From: a virus
Direction: 5' to 3' (one strand)
Virus record (IMG/VR): IMGVR_UViG_3300032322_000747
Span: 1-36,572 of that record
DNA length: 36,572 nt
This document shows positions 8,538 through 15,698 of this stretch, piece after piece. Made by a program: the position numbers and the translations under genes. Under the pieces are notes generated by a model, which saw only the letters and a list, made by a program, of their open reading frames with translations, was not told the DNA's origin and ran no database searches. The stretch's first letter is position 1; each line of letters starts with the position of its first letter.

Positions 8538-10659
8538 AGAATATCTAAGTGAGCCTGCAACGACTCCTCAAAGAGAATACTTTGACGAGCCAAAAAAAGA
8601 ACCTACTGAGAAACCTTCTAGAAACAAACGGGCTACGTTTGCAGAGGCAATCTACCCTGAGTTTTTGCCAAAACCGGAGACTGTTAAACAGTTTGCCCGT
8701 GAAGTAAGTACCCCGCAAGGCGCTATAAAAATGGTGCGTCCGGCCGCTGAAGCCGTGGGAACTGGATTGGGCGCTGTTCTTGGTGGCGCAGCAGGAACAA
8801 TATTTGCGCCCGGTGTTGGTACAACTGTGGGTGGTGTTGGTGGCGCTGGTTTAGGCTATGGAATCACCTCTCAAGCATTTAACCGTCTTGAAGAAAGTCT
8901 TGGCCTACGAGCGCCAAAAGCGCCTTCTCAGGTTGCTAAAGAAGCCGCCAAAGATGTATTGACGGGCGCTGCTTTTGAAACCTATGGTCGCGGTGTGATT
9001 CAGCCTTTAGTAGAAAAAGGTGCAAGGGCCGTGGCCCGTGGTGCTGGAGCAATATCTGACCTTGGGCAACTTGGAACTTTAAGGGCTGGAAAAATTGCTC
9101 GTGAGTCTTTAGGTCAGGATATAGGAAGAGCGCGTCAAACACTGTCTGCTGCCGCCGATGACATAACTGCAGGGCAAGCACTGGCTGATTTCAACATGCC
9201 AGTAACTCAGGCTTTGTTGCAACGTGCCGCTGCCCGTGATCCAAAGTTCTTTACTACCCTGCTAGGCGAACAAGAGGCTACAAGACTTAGAACTTTACAG
9301 GAATTGGCTGGAGGCGCAGACCAGACTGCCGCTAGAGGCGCTAGAGAGGAATTAAAGAAACTGCTTAACGAGCGTTTGATTCCAACTCTTGAGCGTGAGA
9401 TAGGTGCGGCAAACATTGCCGGTAAGTTACAGCCTAAGTTTGCTGCTGAAGCACAACGCATGGGACAAGCCGCTGCTGACAAAGTTCAGGATGTGCGCCG
9501 CTTTACCGCTGCTGCTGATAGGGCTAGAGGAACTCAAGTATTTCCTGTTGAGGGACAACCACGGGCACCTCAGCGTTATACCTACATGGGTGAGTTGGCT
9601 CAACGTGCAGACGATTTGGCTAATCAAGCGGCTGAAGCGTCACTTGCATTTGGGCAGGCTAGCAATTTAGCAAAGGCAGCGGAGTCTAGTCTTGCAGCCC
9701 ATAATTTGAAACCTTTGAAGTCTGAGCCAATTATTGAGGCTTTAGAGCGCCGTTTGGCAGACCCGAAGGTTGCTCCGGGCAATCGTGATTTACAAATTTC
9801 TTTGCGCCGTATTGGGCAAGAATTAAAACAGTGGACAGATAACAATGGTGTCATTGACGCTTGGGCTATCGACAATATCCGTAAAAACGCAGTCAACGGG
9901 GTAGTTCGCAGGCTATATCCAAATGCAGATGTTGCTACTCAAAAACGTGTGGCTGCTGACATTGTGGAACAAACCCGTCCCTTATTAGTTGATGCTGTAG
10001 AAGATGCTGGCGGTACAGGATACCGTCAATATCTGAAAGACTACTCCATTGGGATGCAGGCTATTGGGCAGACCAAACTTGGCTCTGATGCCATGAAACT
10101 GTATCTAAATGAGCCAAAAACCTTTGTAGAACTGGTAGAGGGAAATCGGCCTGAGTTGGTAGAAAAGGTGTTTGGGCCAAACAGTTACAACATATTTAAA
10201 GAATTGTCTGACGATATTCAGCGAAAACTTGGAAGAGTCTCTGCTGAAGTCAAGCGGGGTGAGGCAATTAAAACCCAAGCCACAGCCGGTGAGGATCGTC
10301 TGGTTGAGTTATTCAAAGAAAACGCCCCTAACTTTAGAATCCCAAACTGGTTCACGGTCTGGGTTACGACTACCAATAAGTTGTTAGGAGCGTTTGAGAA
10401 CAAACTTGGCAAAGATACCCTGAACGCATTGACTGAAGGTGCCAAGTCTGCCCAAAACTTTGAGCGACTAATTAATTCTCTGCCAGCAGTAGAGCGTGGC
10501 AAGGTATTGAGTACCCTTAATGACCCGACATTTTGGGCACAATTCCGTACCACGGCTGGTGCTACCGCAGCCGGTATGCAAGAGGCAAGAAAGAAAAACC
10601 AACCATCCACCCAACCATCTCAGATGGGCGGTATAACTGCAATGCCCTCACCTTTTTAG
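8530..10659 (+). CDS. Internal virion / ejection protein with glycine-zipper segment
   Basis: I start at GTG 8530 (709 residues), which has GGGAG at 8518-8522. The frame is open to TTG 8497, but that start lacks an RBS. Residues about 70-115 form a long Gly/Ala glycine-zipper-like stretch (GTGLGAVLGGAAGTIF, then VGGVGGAGLGYGI), probably membrane-inserting. A long helical, Ala/Arg-rich body follows. The low-complexity QPSTQPSQMGG tail is typical of large phage virion proteins. It likely forms a trans-envelope channel during DNA ejection with the upstream proteins. It overlaps the preceding gene by 8 bases. Confidence 0.74.
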   Translation: MAREYLSEPATTPQREYFDEPKKEPTEKPSRNKRATFAEAIYPEFLPKPETVKQFAREVSTPQGAIKMVRPAAEAVGTGLGAVLGGAAGTIFAPGVGTTVGGVGGAGLGYGITSQAFNRLEESLGLRAPKAPSQVAKEAAKDVLTGAAFETYGRGVIQPLVEKGARAVARGAGAISDLGQLGTLRAGKIARESLGQDIGRARQTLSAAADDITAGQALADFNMPVTQALLQRAAARDPKFFTTLLGEQEATRLRTLQELAGGADQTAARGAREELKKLLNERLIPTLEREIGAANIAGKLQPKFAAEAQRMGQAAADKVQDVRRFTAAADRARGTQVFPVEGQPRAPQRYTYMGELAQRADDLANQAAEASLAFGQASNLAKAAESSLAAHNLKPLKSEPIIEALERRLADPKVAPGNRDLQISLRRIGQELKQWTDNNGVIDAWAIDNIRKNAVNGVVRRLYPNADVATQKRVAADIVEQTRPLLVDAVEDAGGTGYRQYLKDYSIGMQAIGQTKLGSDAMKLYLNEPKTFVELVEGNRPELVEKVFGPNSYNIFKELSDDIQRKLGRVSAEVKRGEAIKTQATAGEDRLVELFKENAPNFRIPNWFTVWVTTTNKLLGAFENKLGKDTLNALTEGAKSAQNFERLINSLPAVERGKVLSTLNDPTFWAQFRTTAGATAAGMQEARKKNQPSTQPSQMGGITAMPSPF

Positions 10660-10667
10660 GAGAAATC

Positions 10668-10844
10668 ATGCCATTAATGAAAGGTTCTAGCAAAAAGACT
10701 ATCTCTACCAATATTGGAGAGATGGTAAGCAAGTACAAGCGTACTGGAAAACTCGGCACTTCCCGTCCGTCTAGTAAACGTGCCGCAATGAAACAGGCCG
10801 CTGCTGCCGCATACGCCAGCGCCAGAAAGAGCAAACGCAAATGA
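10668..10844 (+). CDS. Small basic protein, DUF6496-like
   Basis: ATG 10668 is preceded by TAGGAGAA and encodes 58 residues. MPLMKGSSKKTISTNI resembles the opening of DUF6496-type phage proteins (GKSKKTISKNI). The tail is rich in Lys/Arg/Ala (AAAAAYASARKSKRK). The net charge is strongly positive, so binding to nucleic acid or the packaged genome is possible. It begins a run of four overlapping small genes. The function is unknown. Confidence 0.8.
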   Translation: MPLMKGSSKKTISTNIGEMVSKYKRTGKLGTSRPSSKRAAMKQAAAAAYASARKSKRK

Positions 10845-11017
10845 AAGAAAAGTTTGAAGAATCAATGGTCAGAAACGCAAAAGAACAAGCAGAGCGAGAA
10901 ATGCAAAAAGATAAATCTGAACGTGCCGCCCGTGAAATGGGAGACCGCTTTGGAGCAACCATGACTCGCGGAGAAATGAAATCTATCAAACGTGAAACAC
11001 GAAAAGGCAAAAGATGA
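10841..11017 (+). CDS. Small charged helical protein
   Basis: ATGA overlaps on both sides place this 58-residue gene. It is almost all helix and highly charged (KEKFEESMVRNAKEQAEREM), ending in a basic KRETRKGKR tail. There is no recognisable family. Its tight coupling to similar basic peptides suggests a shared virion or DNA-binding role. Confidence 0.75.
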   Translation: MKEKFEESMVRNAKEQAEREMQKDKSERAAREMGDRFGATMTRGEMKSIKRETRKGKR

Positions 11018-11184
11018 AAAACTATCAAGAAATGTCTCCCAGTGAAAAACGGCAGGCTGATCGTTCTGCCGCACGTAATTCTGCTAATGAGACTACTGGC
11101 TCAGAAGATGCCATGAGAGCGCGTGGTATGCGTCCTTTGGAGCCAAAAAAGATGAACCGTGCCAAGCGGAAAACAGATAGATGA
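11014..11184 (+). CDS. Small basic protein
   Basis: A 56-residue Arg/Lys-rich protein (MKNYQEMSPSEKRQADRSAA, C-terminal PKKMNRAKRKTDR), joined by ATGA overlaps to both neighbours. No family is recognised. It is likely disordered and possibly binds nucleic acid. Confidence 0.72.
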   Translation: MKNYQEMSPSEKRQADRSAARNSANETTGSEDAMRARGMRPLEPKKMNRAKRKTDR

Positions 11185-11384
11185 GTCGTAAACAAAAGGG
11201 GCTGAACCCGGAATTAGAAGAGGCAGTGAACACGTTATTACGTCAAGTAATGAGTGACTCTACCGCTTCTTTGACCGACAAGACTAAAGTATTAGACCGC
11301 GCTCTCAAACTGGAACAGATCAAACAAAAGATTTCAGATGACGAGTGGGGCAAGGGTTTTTATAACGATGAAGAAGGAGAGTAA
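11181..11384 (+). CDS. Small helical acidic protein
   Basis: A 67-residue protein starting in an ATGA overlap. Helical segments LEEAVNTLLRQVMSD and DKTKVLDRALKLEQIKQKI are followed by an acidic tail (GFYNDEEGE). The layout resembles small phage proteins that pair with basic partners, and its upstream neighbours are basic. No function is known. Confidence 0.75.
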   Translation: MSRKQKGLNPELEEAVNTLLRQVMSDSTASLTDKTKVLDRALKLEQIKQKISDDEWGKGFYNDEEGE

Positions 11385-11386
11385 TT

Positions 11387-11614
11387 ATGTCGGAAGGAAT
11401 GTTGTTAAAAATTCTACGGATAACGATGGAAGTAATATCTATGCGGTTATTGACCATCTTATCTATGGGGATGAGTTTTGGACTGGCTCTGTGGACGATG
11501 CAAGAGCCTTCTTGGGAACGTATGTCGATGGCTGCATTTTTTGCAGTGTGCGTCTTTTTACCTTGCATTAACATTGAGAGGATTAAAAATGAAACTAAAG
11601 ATCAGCAAAACTAG
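11387..11614 (+). CDS. Small two-helix membrane protein
   Basis: A 75-residue protein with RBS AAGGAGA. Two hydrophobic helices are visible at about residues 15-38 (EVISMRLLTILSMGMSFGLA) and 46-62 (MAAFFAVCVFLPCI), with a charged C-terminus (IERIKNETKDQQN). It lies upstream of the holin and endolysin. It could be an antiholin or a spanin-like lysis accessory, but no lipobox is present. Confidence 0.7.
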   Translation: MSEGMLLKILRITMEVISMRLLTILSMGMSFGLALWTMQEPSWERMSMAAFFAVCVFLPCINIERIKNETKDQQN

Positions 11615-11837
11615 CGTTTACATGAACGGTAAAGGCAACGGCAACGGCGAGTACAAAAAAGGGCCAGCCGGTGAGCCTTATCGTCCAGCAGTCATCACGG
11701 ACGCTTGTGGGCATATGCAGCCTACTCGCACCAATCCGGGCGGCTTTGTAGGAATCTTTGATTACTCTGGTTCCGGCAGCACGAAACTGTCCCCAACGTC
11801 TAAGCCGGGTAACGCCGGAGGCAAAAGGATTATCTAA
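11589..11837 (+). CDS. Small Gly/Lys-rich protein
   Basis: I start at ATG 11589 (82 residues), preceded by GAGAGGAT. The sequence is Gly- and Lys-rich, probably beta or disordered (NGKGNGNGEYKKGP). It ends SKPGNAGGKRII, like the end of the protein at 29685..29870 (GKPGDGKKVI). It overlaps the upstream gene by 26 bases and abuts the next. The function is unknown; structural use is possible. Confidence 0.72.
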   Translation: MKLKISKTSVYMNGKGNGNGEYKKGPAGEPYRPAVITDACGHMQPTRTNPGGFVGIFDYSGSGSTKLSPTSKPGNAGGKRII

Positions 11838-12179
11838 ATGGCAAACAATATTGCGTTTCAAGCCAAAGGCAAAACAACACGCCTAAATGTTTCCAATGTT
11901 GCAAACACTGTTGTTATTCTTGCAGACAATCCATCAAATCAGTTGCGGATTCACAATGGAAGTGCTGTTGAAGTTTTTGTTCACATCAACACCACAGGCA
12001 CCGAAAACGCTGCGGTTCCAGTAGCAGGCACCCCTGCGTATGGTTGGGCACTGCATAACAATTCGACAGTAGTATTTACGGTTCCGGGTCAGGCAACCGA
12101 TGCCAACACTTGTTATGTCTCAGCAATTGTGAACACTGGCACCGCAAATGTCTTCATTACTCCGGGTGAGGGTCTGTAG
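11838..12179 (+). CDS. Small beta-rich virion-type protein, paralogue of 1304..1633
   Basis: A 113-residue protein starting directly after the upstream TAA. It is predicted beta-rich (TTRLNVSNVANTVVILADN, QLRIHNGSAVEVFV), with a VVFTVPG core and an ITPGEGL end shared with the protein at 1304..1633. The size and fold suggest a decoration or fibre-tip accessory protein. No family is assigned with certainty. Confidence 0.78.
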   Translation: MANNIAFQAKGKTTRLNVSNVANTVVILADNPSNQLRIHNGSAVEVFVHINTTGTENAAVPVAGTPAYGWALHNNSTVVFTVPGQATDANTCYVSAIVNTGTANVFITPGEGL

Positions 12180-12550
12180 TGTTTGATCCGCTGACCATAG
12201 CAGCGGCTCTAGGGCCATTAGCGGTTGATCTGGGAAAAACCCTCATTAACCGTTTCTTTGCGCCTGACGTATTCAAACCAGCAACGATTGATGACTACGT
12301 AAAAATGCGAACCCTTGACCTTGATATGTTCAAGGCCATGAACGAGGCGGGTGGATCGAATCCATCCTACCCTTGGGTTGAGGCAGTCGTGCGTATGCAG
12401 CGCCCATTTGTGGCTGCAATCGTGCTTGGTACTTGGGCGGTTATGAAACTGACGGGGCAAGGATCAGACGCGGTAGATAACTTTGCCGCAGCCATAGGTT
12501 TCTATTTATTCGGTGACAGAACATTGTTCTACGCCAGCAAGAAAAAATGA
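12179..12550 (+). CDS. Holin, 3TM family (GTA-like)
   Basis: A 123-residue protein starting at GTG 12179, sharing one base with the upstream TAG. Three hydrophobic segments are visible: about 2-22 (FDPLTIAAALGPLAVDLG), 76-93 (PFVAAIVLGTWAVMKL) and 101-118 (NFAAAIGFYLFGDRTLF). This matches the 3TM holin family known from gene transfer agents and phages. It overlaps the endolysin by ATGA, the usual holin/endolysin pairing. It would make the inner-membrane lesion that releases the peptidase. Confidence 0.82.
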   Translation: MFDPLTIAAALGPLAVDLGKTLINRFFAPDVFKPATIDDYVKMRTLDLDMFKAMNEAGGSNPSYPWVEAVVRMQRPFVAAIVLGTWAVMKLTGQGSDAVDNFAAAIGFYLFGDRTLFYASKKK

Positions 12551-12924
12551 TTGATTGGGCAAAGTATCCTAACTTCAAGGCTGCTGAGTTTAAGTGCAGC
12601 CATTGCCAAGGCGAGGGCATACGTGCTGAGTTGCTAGACAAGTTACAGGCTATGCGTACTGAGTACGGTAAGCCAATGACGATTACCTCTGGCTACCGCT
12701 GCCCCCAACACCCAATAGAATCAAAGAAATCGGCCCCCGGCGCTCATGCTTTAGGCATGGCAGCAGACATTGGGGTGCAAGGCGCAGAGGCTCACAGAGT
12801 CCTTGCTTTGGCCTGCAAGCATGGTTTTAGCGGTATAGGGGTTCAGCAAAAGGGTATGGGCAGGTTTATTCATGTAGACGTTGCCACCACAGAATTGCCT
12901 CGCCCTAACGTGTGGAGTTACTAA
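12547..12924 (+). CDS. Endolysin, M15A-type zinc peptidase
   Basis: A 125-residue protein of the M15 (VanY/L,D- or D,D-peptidase-like) family. The zinc signature is clear: H67 and D74 in GAHALGMAADI and H109 in RFIHVDV, with SGYRCPQHP at 48-56. Family members cleave peptide cross-links in peptidoglycan. There is no signal peptide, so export depends on the holin encoded just upstream, with which it overlaps. It is a single-domain, short enzyme typical of phages of Gram-negative bacteria. Confidence 0.93.
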   Translation: MIDWAKYPNFKAAEFKCSHCQGEGIRAELLDKLQAMRTEYGKPMTITSGYRCPQHPIESKKSAPGAHALGMAADIGVQGAEAHRVLALACKHGFSGIGVQQKGMGRFIHVDVATTELPRPNVWSY

Positions 12925-13157
12925 TGGCAAAAAAGAACGTGTCACTAGCCATCAGCCGGGGTGAGAAGTTACCTGTCAGCCGTGGTGCTGGCTTGACTGC
13001 AAAGGGAAGAGCCAAGTACAACCGGGAAACCGGAAGTGATCTCAAGGCTCCAACCAAAGATACCAGTAGCGGTAGGCACAAGTCGTTCTGTGCTAGAAGC
13101 CGTAACTGGAAAGGTGAACGCGGCAGAGCCGCACGTAAACGATGGGGGTGTAGATGA
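12924..13157 (+). CDS. Small basic phage protein with GLTAKGRAKYNRETG motif
   Basis: A 77-residue protein whose ATG shares a base with the endolysin stop. GAGLTAKGRAKYNRETGSDL followed by RHKSFCARS is a conserved phage signature (DUF6321-like, to my recollection). It is strongly basic throughout. It may be a virion-packaged DNA-binding protein. The function is unknown. Confidence 0.8.
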   Translation: MAKKNVSLAISRGEKLPVSRGAGLTAKGRAKYNRETGSDLKAPTKDTSSGRHKSFCARSRNWKGERGRAARKRWGCR

Positions 13158-13291
13158 AAGCCAAAGGACTGTATTACAACATCAATAAGCGGCGTAAAGA
13201 AGGAAAAACGCCTAAGAAGCCCGGACAACCCGGATATCCAACACGCGAGGCTTTTGTGCGATCCGCTAAGACCGCACGTAAACCACGCTAA
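13154..13291 (+). CDS. Small basic phage protein (GLYYNINKRR)
   Basis: A 45-residue protein in an ATGA overlap with the upstream gene, and the last gene of the plus-strand arm. KGLYYNINKRRKEGKTPKKP is a pattern I recognise from short uncharacterised phage proteins, often found beside the GLTAKGRA protein. It is very basic. A strong terminator follows 40 bases downstream. Confidence 0.78.
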   Translation: MKAKGLYYNINKRRKEGKTPKKPGQPGYPTREAFVRSAKTARKPR

Positions 13292-13330
13292 TCTCTCCTT
13301 CCCTGCTGACCATTCCCGGCAGGCTTGAAC

Positions 13331-13356
13331 CCCCGGCCTTGTGCCGGGGTTTTTTT
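13331..13356 (+). terminator. Intrinsic terminator at convergent gene ends
   Basis: CCCCGGC (13331-13337), loop CTTGT and GCCGGGG (13343-13349) are followed by seven T. It ends the plus-strand late transcript. The minus-strand arm also ends here (stop at 13355-13357), and the hairpin could slow that transcript too, though it has no U-run in that direction. Confidence 0.92.
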
Positions 13357-13591
13357 ATATTTTATTTACCTGATCGCAAATCACGCTGGCTATCGTAGCC
13401 CTGATCTCAGCGCTTCCATCCACCATCTTTGCCACTACGCGATTATTCGAATCAATGATCTCAATGCTGCCATCCCTGCGCGACATAACCACCCAAGGCA
13501 CAGCGCACATATCCTTAACCCATTCTGGCTCGCTACCCACCTCATGTTGCCACCTCTCCTGATCGTCAGCCATTTCGTGTAATGTACTCAT
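13355..13591 (-). CDS. Small unknown protein at end of minus operon
   Basis: A 78-residue protein overlapping the end of the upstream glycosyltransferase by 26 bases. It contains a beta-rich core (VPWVVMSRRDGSIEIIDSNN) and a C-terminal helix. No family is recognised. It is the last gene before the convergent terminator. Confidence 0.7.
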   Translation of the reverse strand: MSTLHEMADDQERWQHEVGSEPEWVKDMCAVPWVVMSRRDGSIEIIDSNNRVVAKMVDGSAEIRATIASVICDQVNKI

Positions 13592-14336
13592 TGCTTGGTT
13601 CCTCTTTAGTTTCTACCAGTTGCCCAGAAAAGTTATACGTTCCAAAGTGCCCAATCTTGCACCAAGGAGCAGCCCAAACTTTACCCCCAAGTTTTCTCCA
13701 TTGGTGACAAAAGTGGTAATCTTCACTTAGAAGCCGCTGGCTTTCAGGGTCTATGCTTTCCGTAAAAAATCTGTAAACCTGCTTTCCACCGGGCATGTGA
13801 CTCATATCGTTTCTAAATATGGGCGTAGTGGGAATCATCTGCTCAAAGACTTCCCGCTTAATCAGCATGATCCCAGTTCCACCTGCTGCTATCTCAAATG
13901 GCTGGTTGTTTGGCACCGTGATGCTGGCAGAACCATCAAGCAAGTTGACCACAAACGACCCAGTGAACTTGGATAAGTCCTCTTCACCGCGTAGTGCTGC
14001 TGCCTTGACCGAACCCCAGTTGATCTCTTTCTTGGGGCACATACCAACAATAACCTCGCAATCAGCGGTAATCATGTGATAAATGTCAGAGCCGCGCCAT
14101 TGCTGGTCTGCGTCAATAAAGAGCAGGTGCGTGTTGTCAGTCTCTAAGAACTGGCTAACTAGGTTGTTCCTTGCCCGTGTAATCAGGCTCTCATTAAACA
14201 TGAAGGCACAAGACAGCCGAATGTTTTTACTGCTTAGTACCCCAGACATATCCAACAACGACTGCACGAATACGCCCGTACAGTTTCCACCGTACATTGG
14301 CGTAGCCAAAAAAATCTTGATTTTCGGTTCTTCCAT
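13566..14336 (-). CDS. Glycosyltransferase, GT-A fold
   Basis: A 256-residue protein opening with KIKIFLATPMYGGNCTGVF, then helix ITRARNNLVSQFLET and the nucleotide-sugar/metal motif HLLFIDADQQWRG (DAD, about residues 73-77). PKKEINW (101-107) and a later CHQWRKLGGKVW complete a pattern common in phage-encoded glycosyltransferases. The likely role is transfer of a sugar to a virion protein, host surface glycan or DNA base; the acceptor cannot be read from sequence. GGAGG precedes the ATG, after a stem-loop/ACTAATT leader. Confidence 0.85.
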   Translation of the reverse strand: MEEPKIKIFLATPMYGGNCTGVFVQSLLDMSGVLSSKNIRLSCAFMFNESLITRARNNLVSQFLETDNTHLLFIDADQQWRGSDIYHMITADCEVIVGMCPKKEINWGSVKAAALRGEEDLSKFTGSFVVNLLDGSASITVPNNQPFEIAAGGTGIMLIKREVFEQMIPTTPIFRNDMSHMPGGKQVYRFFTESIDPESQRLLSEDYHFCHQWRKLGGKVWAAPWCKIGHFGTYNFSGQLVETKEEPSNEYITRNG

Positions 14337-14340
14337 ACTG

Positions 14341-14378
14341 CCTCCAATTAGTGAGGGGTGCCAGAATCGCTGCCCCTC
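14341..14378 (-). promoter_or_regulatory. Stem-loop / ACTAATT / SD leader of glycosyltransferase gene
   Basis: On the minus strand GAGGGG...CCCCTC (14378-14353) is followed at once by ACTAATT (14352-14346) and GGAGG (14345-14341), then the ATG at 14336. It is one of five clear examples of the same arrangement upstream of minus-strand genes. Confidence 0.55.
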
Positions 14379-14387
14379 GTCAACGTC

Positions 14388-14750
14388 CTAATCACCGTCT
14401 TTTGGGGACGGATGCACCTCTGGCTGTGCGGGGGGTAATTCATTTCCTAAAAACTTGAGCATGTCCTCCCACCTGACTAAAGCCAATGACTTCTCGCCAT
14501 CAGCCCTCATCACTACGATGGGAGTTTGCCCCTCTTTACATGATGCCTCTGCCTGCTTCATAAACTCATACACAGCGATTTTGCGGCGCCGCTTACATTC
14601 GATCACGAACTGCTCAAGGATGATGTCACCCTCGCCAGCCTCCTGATACTGCACTAGGTTGCGCCGTGTCTTATAGCCAAGGATCATGTATAGATCATTG
14701 ACTACATCTCTCTCGTACTGCGCCCCGCGCTGTCGCTGTAGTTTACCCAT
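14388..14750 (-). CDS. Holliday junction resolvase-like nuclease (Hjc type)
   Basis: A 120-residue PD-(D/E)XK nuclease. E13 (YERD), D42 (GEGDI), E51 and K53 (VIECKRRR) form the Hjc/VRR-NUC-like active site, and the small size fits a junction resolvase. It would cut branched recombination or replication intermediates before packaging. It lies downstream of the SSB-like, annealing and exonuclease genes in the same operon. Its ATG overlaps the stop of the cysteine-rich gene (TAATG). Confidence 0.85.
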   Translation of the reverse strand: MGKLQRQRGAQYERDVVNDLYMILGYKTRRNLVQYQEAGEGDIILEQFVIECKRRRKIAVYEFMKQAEASCKEGQTPIVVMRADGEKSLALVRWEDMLKFLGNELPPAQPEVHPSPKDGD

Positions 14751-14899
14751 TAGAAGCAGGTTGTGTTGCAGTTACCGTTGTAGCAGCATGTCGTACACAT
14801 AATAAACTTACCGCCTGAGTTTACAGTGTGCGTGGTGCAGTTAGCGTAAACTGTTCCTGCAAATGTCAAACCTATCACCGCCATAAAAATTTTCTTCAT
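14750..14899 (-). CDS. Secreted six-cysteine mini-protein
   Basis: A 49-residue gene with RBS AAGGGG, ending in a TAATG overlap with the resolvase gene. MKKIFMAVIGLTFAGTVYA is a classic Sec signal peptide with an AxA-like VYA cleavage site. The mature peptide of about 30 residues has six cysteines (21, 35, 38, 39, 44, 48; MCTTCCYNGNCNTTC) and is Thr/Asn-rich, suggesting three disulfides in the periplasm. No lipobox is present. Its place in the recombination operon is unexpected. Possible roles are superinfection exclusion or inhibition of an envelope enzyme; no function is known. Confidence 0.82.
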   Translation of the reverse strand: MKKIFMAVIGLTFAGTVYANCTTHTVNSGGKFIMCTTCCYNGNCNTTCF

Positions 14900-14911
14900 T
14901 TCTGATTCCCC

Positions 14912-15196
14912 TTAAAAAGGTACATCGTCATCCAAGTCATCTACTGACTTGCTAGGAACTGGTTGCACGTTCTGCTTGTAACTAGGATCGGGCTTCCAGT
15001 TATCTTCCTTCAGGGAGATTAGCGGCCCCCTTCCAGATTGCTTAGTCCATGCAGCAATCTTCAATGTCTCGCCTGCTGCATAGGCACGTTCTAATTTTAA
15101 CTCCCCCTTCCAATCTGGCCCTGCTCCACCTTCTGCTTTTTTAGTGTTGGTGAATAATACGCCAGTACCCGGTTTACGCTCTTCGTATGCCATCAT
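14912..15196 (-). CDS. SSB-like protein with acidic DDDVPF tail
   Basis: I start at ATG 15196, in an ATGA overlap with the upstream stop and behind AAAGGA, giving 94 residues. Short beta strands (GVLFTNTKKAE, DWKGELKLER, LKIAAWTK, PLISLKEDNWK) resemble a compact beta-barrel ssDNA-binding protein. The acidic C-terminus VDDLDDDVPF closely mimics the DDDIPF tip bacterial SSBs use to recruit partners. It lies between the annealing and resolvase genes. The SSB assignment is inferred from tail and context. Confidence 0.72.
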   Translation of the reverse strand: MMAYEERKPGTGVLFTNTKKAEGGAGPDWKGELKLERAYAAGETLKIAAWTKQSGRGPLISLKEDNWKPDPSYKQNVQPVPSKSVDDLDDDVPF

Positions 15197-15696
15197 CGTT
15201 CCTTTTTCAAATTCGCCCAATTAAATTGCACGCTCATTAACTCATTAAAATCAAAGTGCTTTCCAAAGCATTGCCGGAACGTCACCCCTTTTTCCTCAAA
15301 ACCCCAACGCCTGTTGTCGTAGATATACACGGCCTCTGGCATTGTTACCACACCAGCAACAAAATCAATACCGCCTTTCGTTGCTCTCCACTTGCCACTT
15401 CTAGCAGCCTGAGATTCAATCAGCGCCCAATGCTCTAGCAGTGGATAGGTCTTGCTCTTCAGCATCCACCTCGGCGCAGTATTCTGAACGTCTACCCAAT
15501 CGTCATCTCGCTTGTGGTCAATCATCCATTTCAAGCACAGTGCTAAATGCTGGCTTAGTTTGATCTTATAAACCTTGCCCCACTTATCACAGCACGGACA
15601 CTTACCACCATCGCCTGCGATTGTCTGTTTCCAAGAACTGCGTAAACGATCTAAATACTCTGCCTCTTCGTTAAACAGTCTCAGTGTCGCGCCCAT
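15193..15696 (-). CDS. Zinc-ribbon-containing phage protein
   Basis: A 167-residue protein with a CPCCDKWG metal-binding knuckle (C33, C35, C36) and further Cys/His in LSQHLALCLKW, so a small zinc finger is likely. The C-terminal half has aromatic-rich FRQCFGKHFDFNEL. It is in the recombination operon between the annealing and SSB-like genes. It may be a DNA-binding accessory of that system; the family was not recognised. Confidence 0.75.
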   Translation of the reverse strand: MGATLRLFNEEAEYLDRLRSSWKQTIAGDGGKCPCCDKWGKVYKIKLSQHLALCLKWMIDHKRDDDWVDVQNTAPRWMLKSKTYPLLEHWALIESQAARSGKWRATKGGIDFVAGVVTMPEAVYIYDNRRWGFEEKGVTFRQCFGKHFDFNELMSVQFNWANLKKER

Positions 15697-15698
15697 AG

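Noticed and set aside
10218-10610. 130-residue minus-strand frame inside the internal virion gene
   Set aside because: It is antisense to a well-supported gene in codon register, with no RBS or neighbour support.
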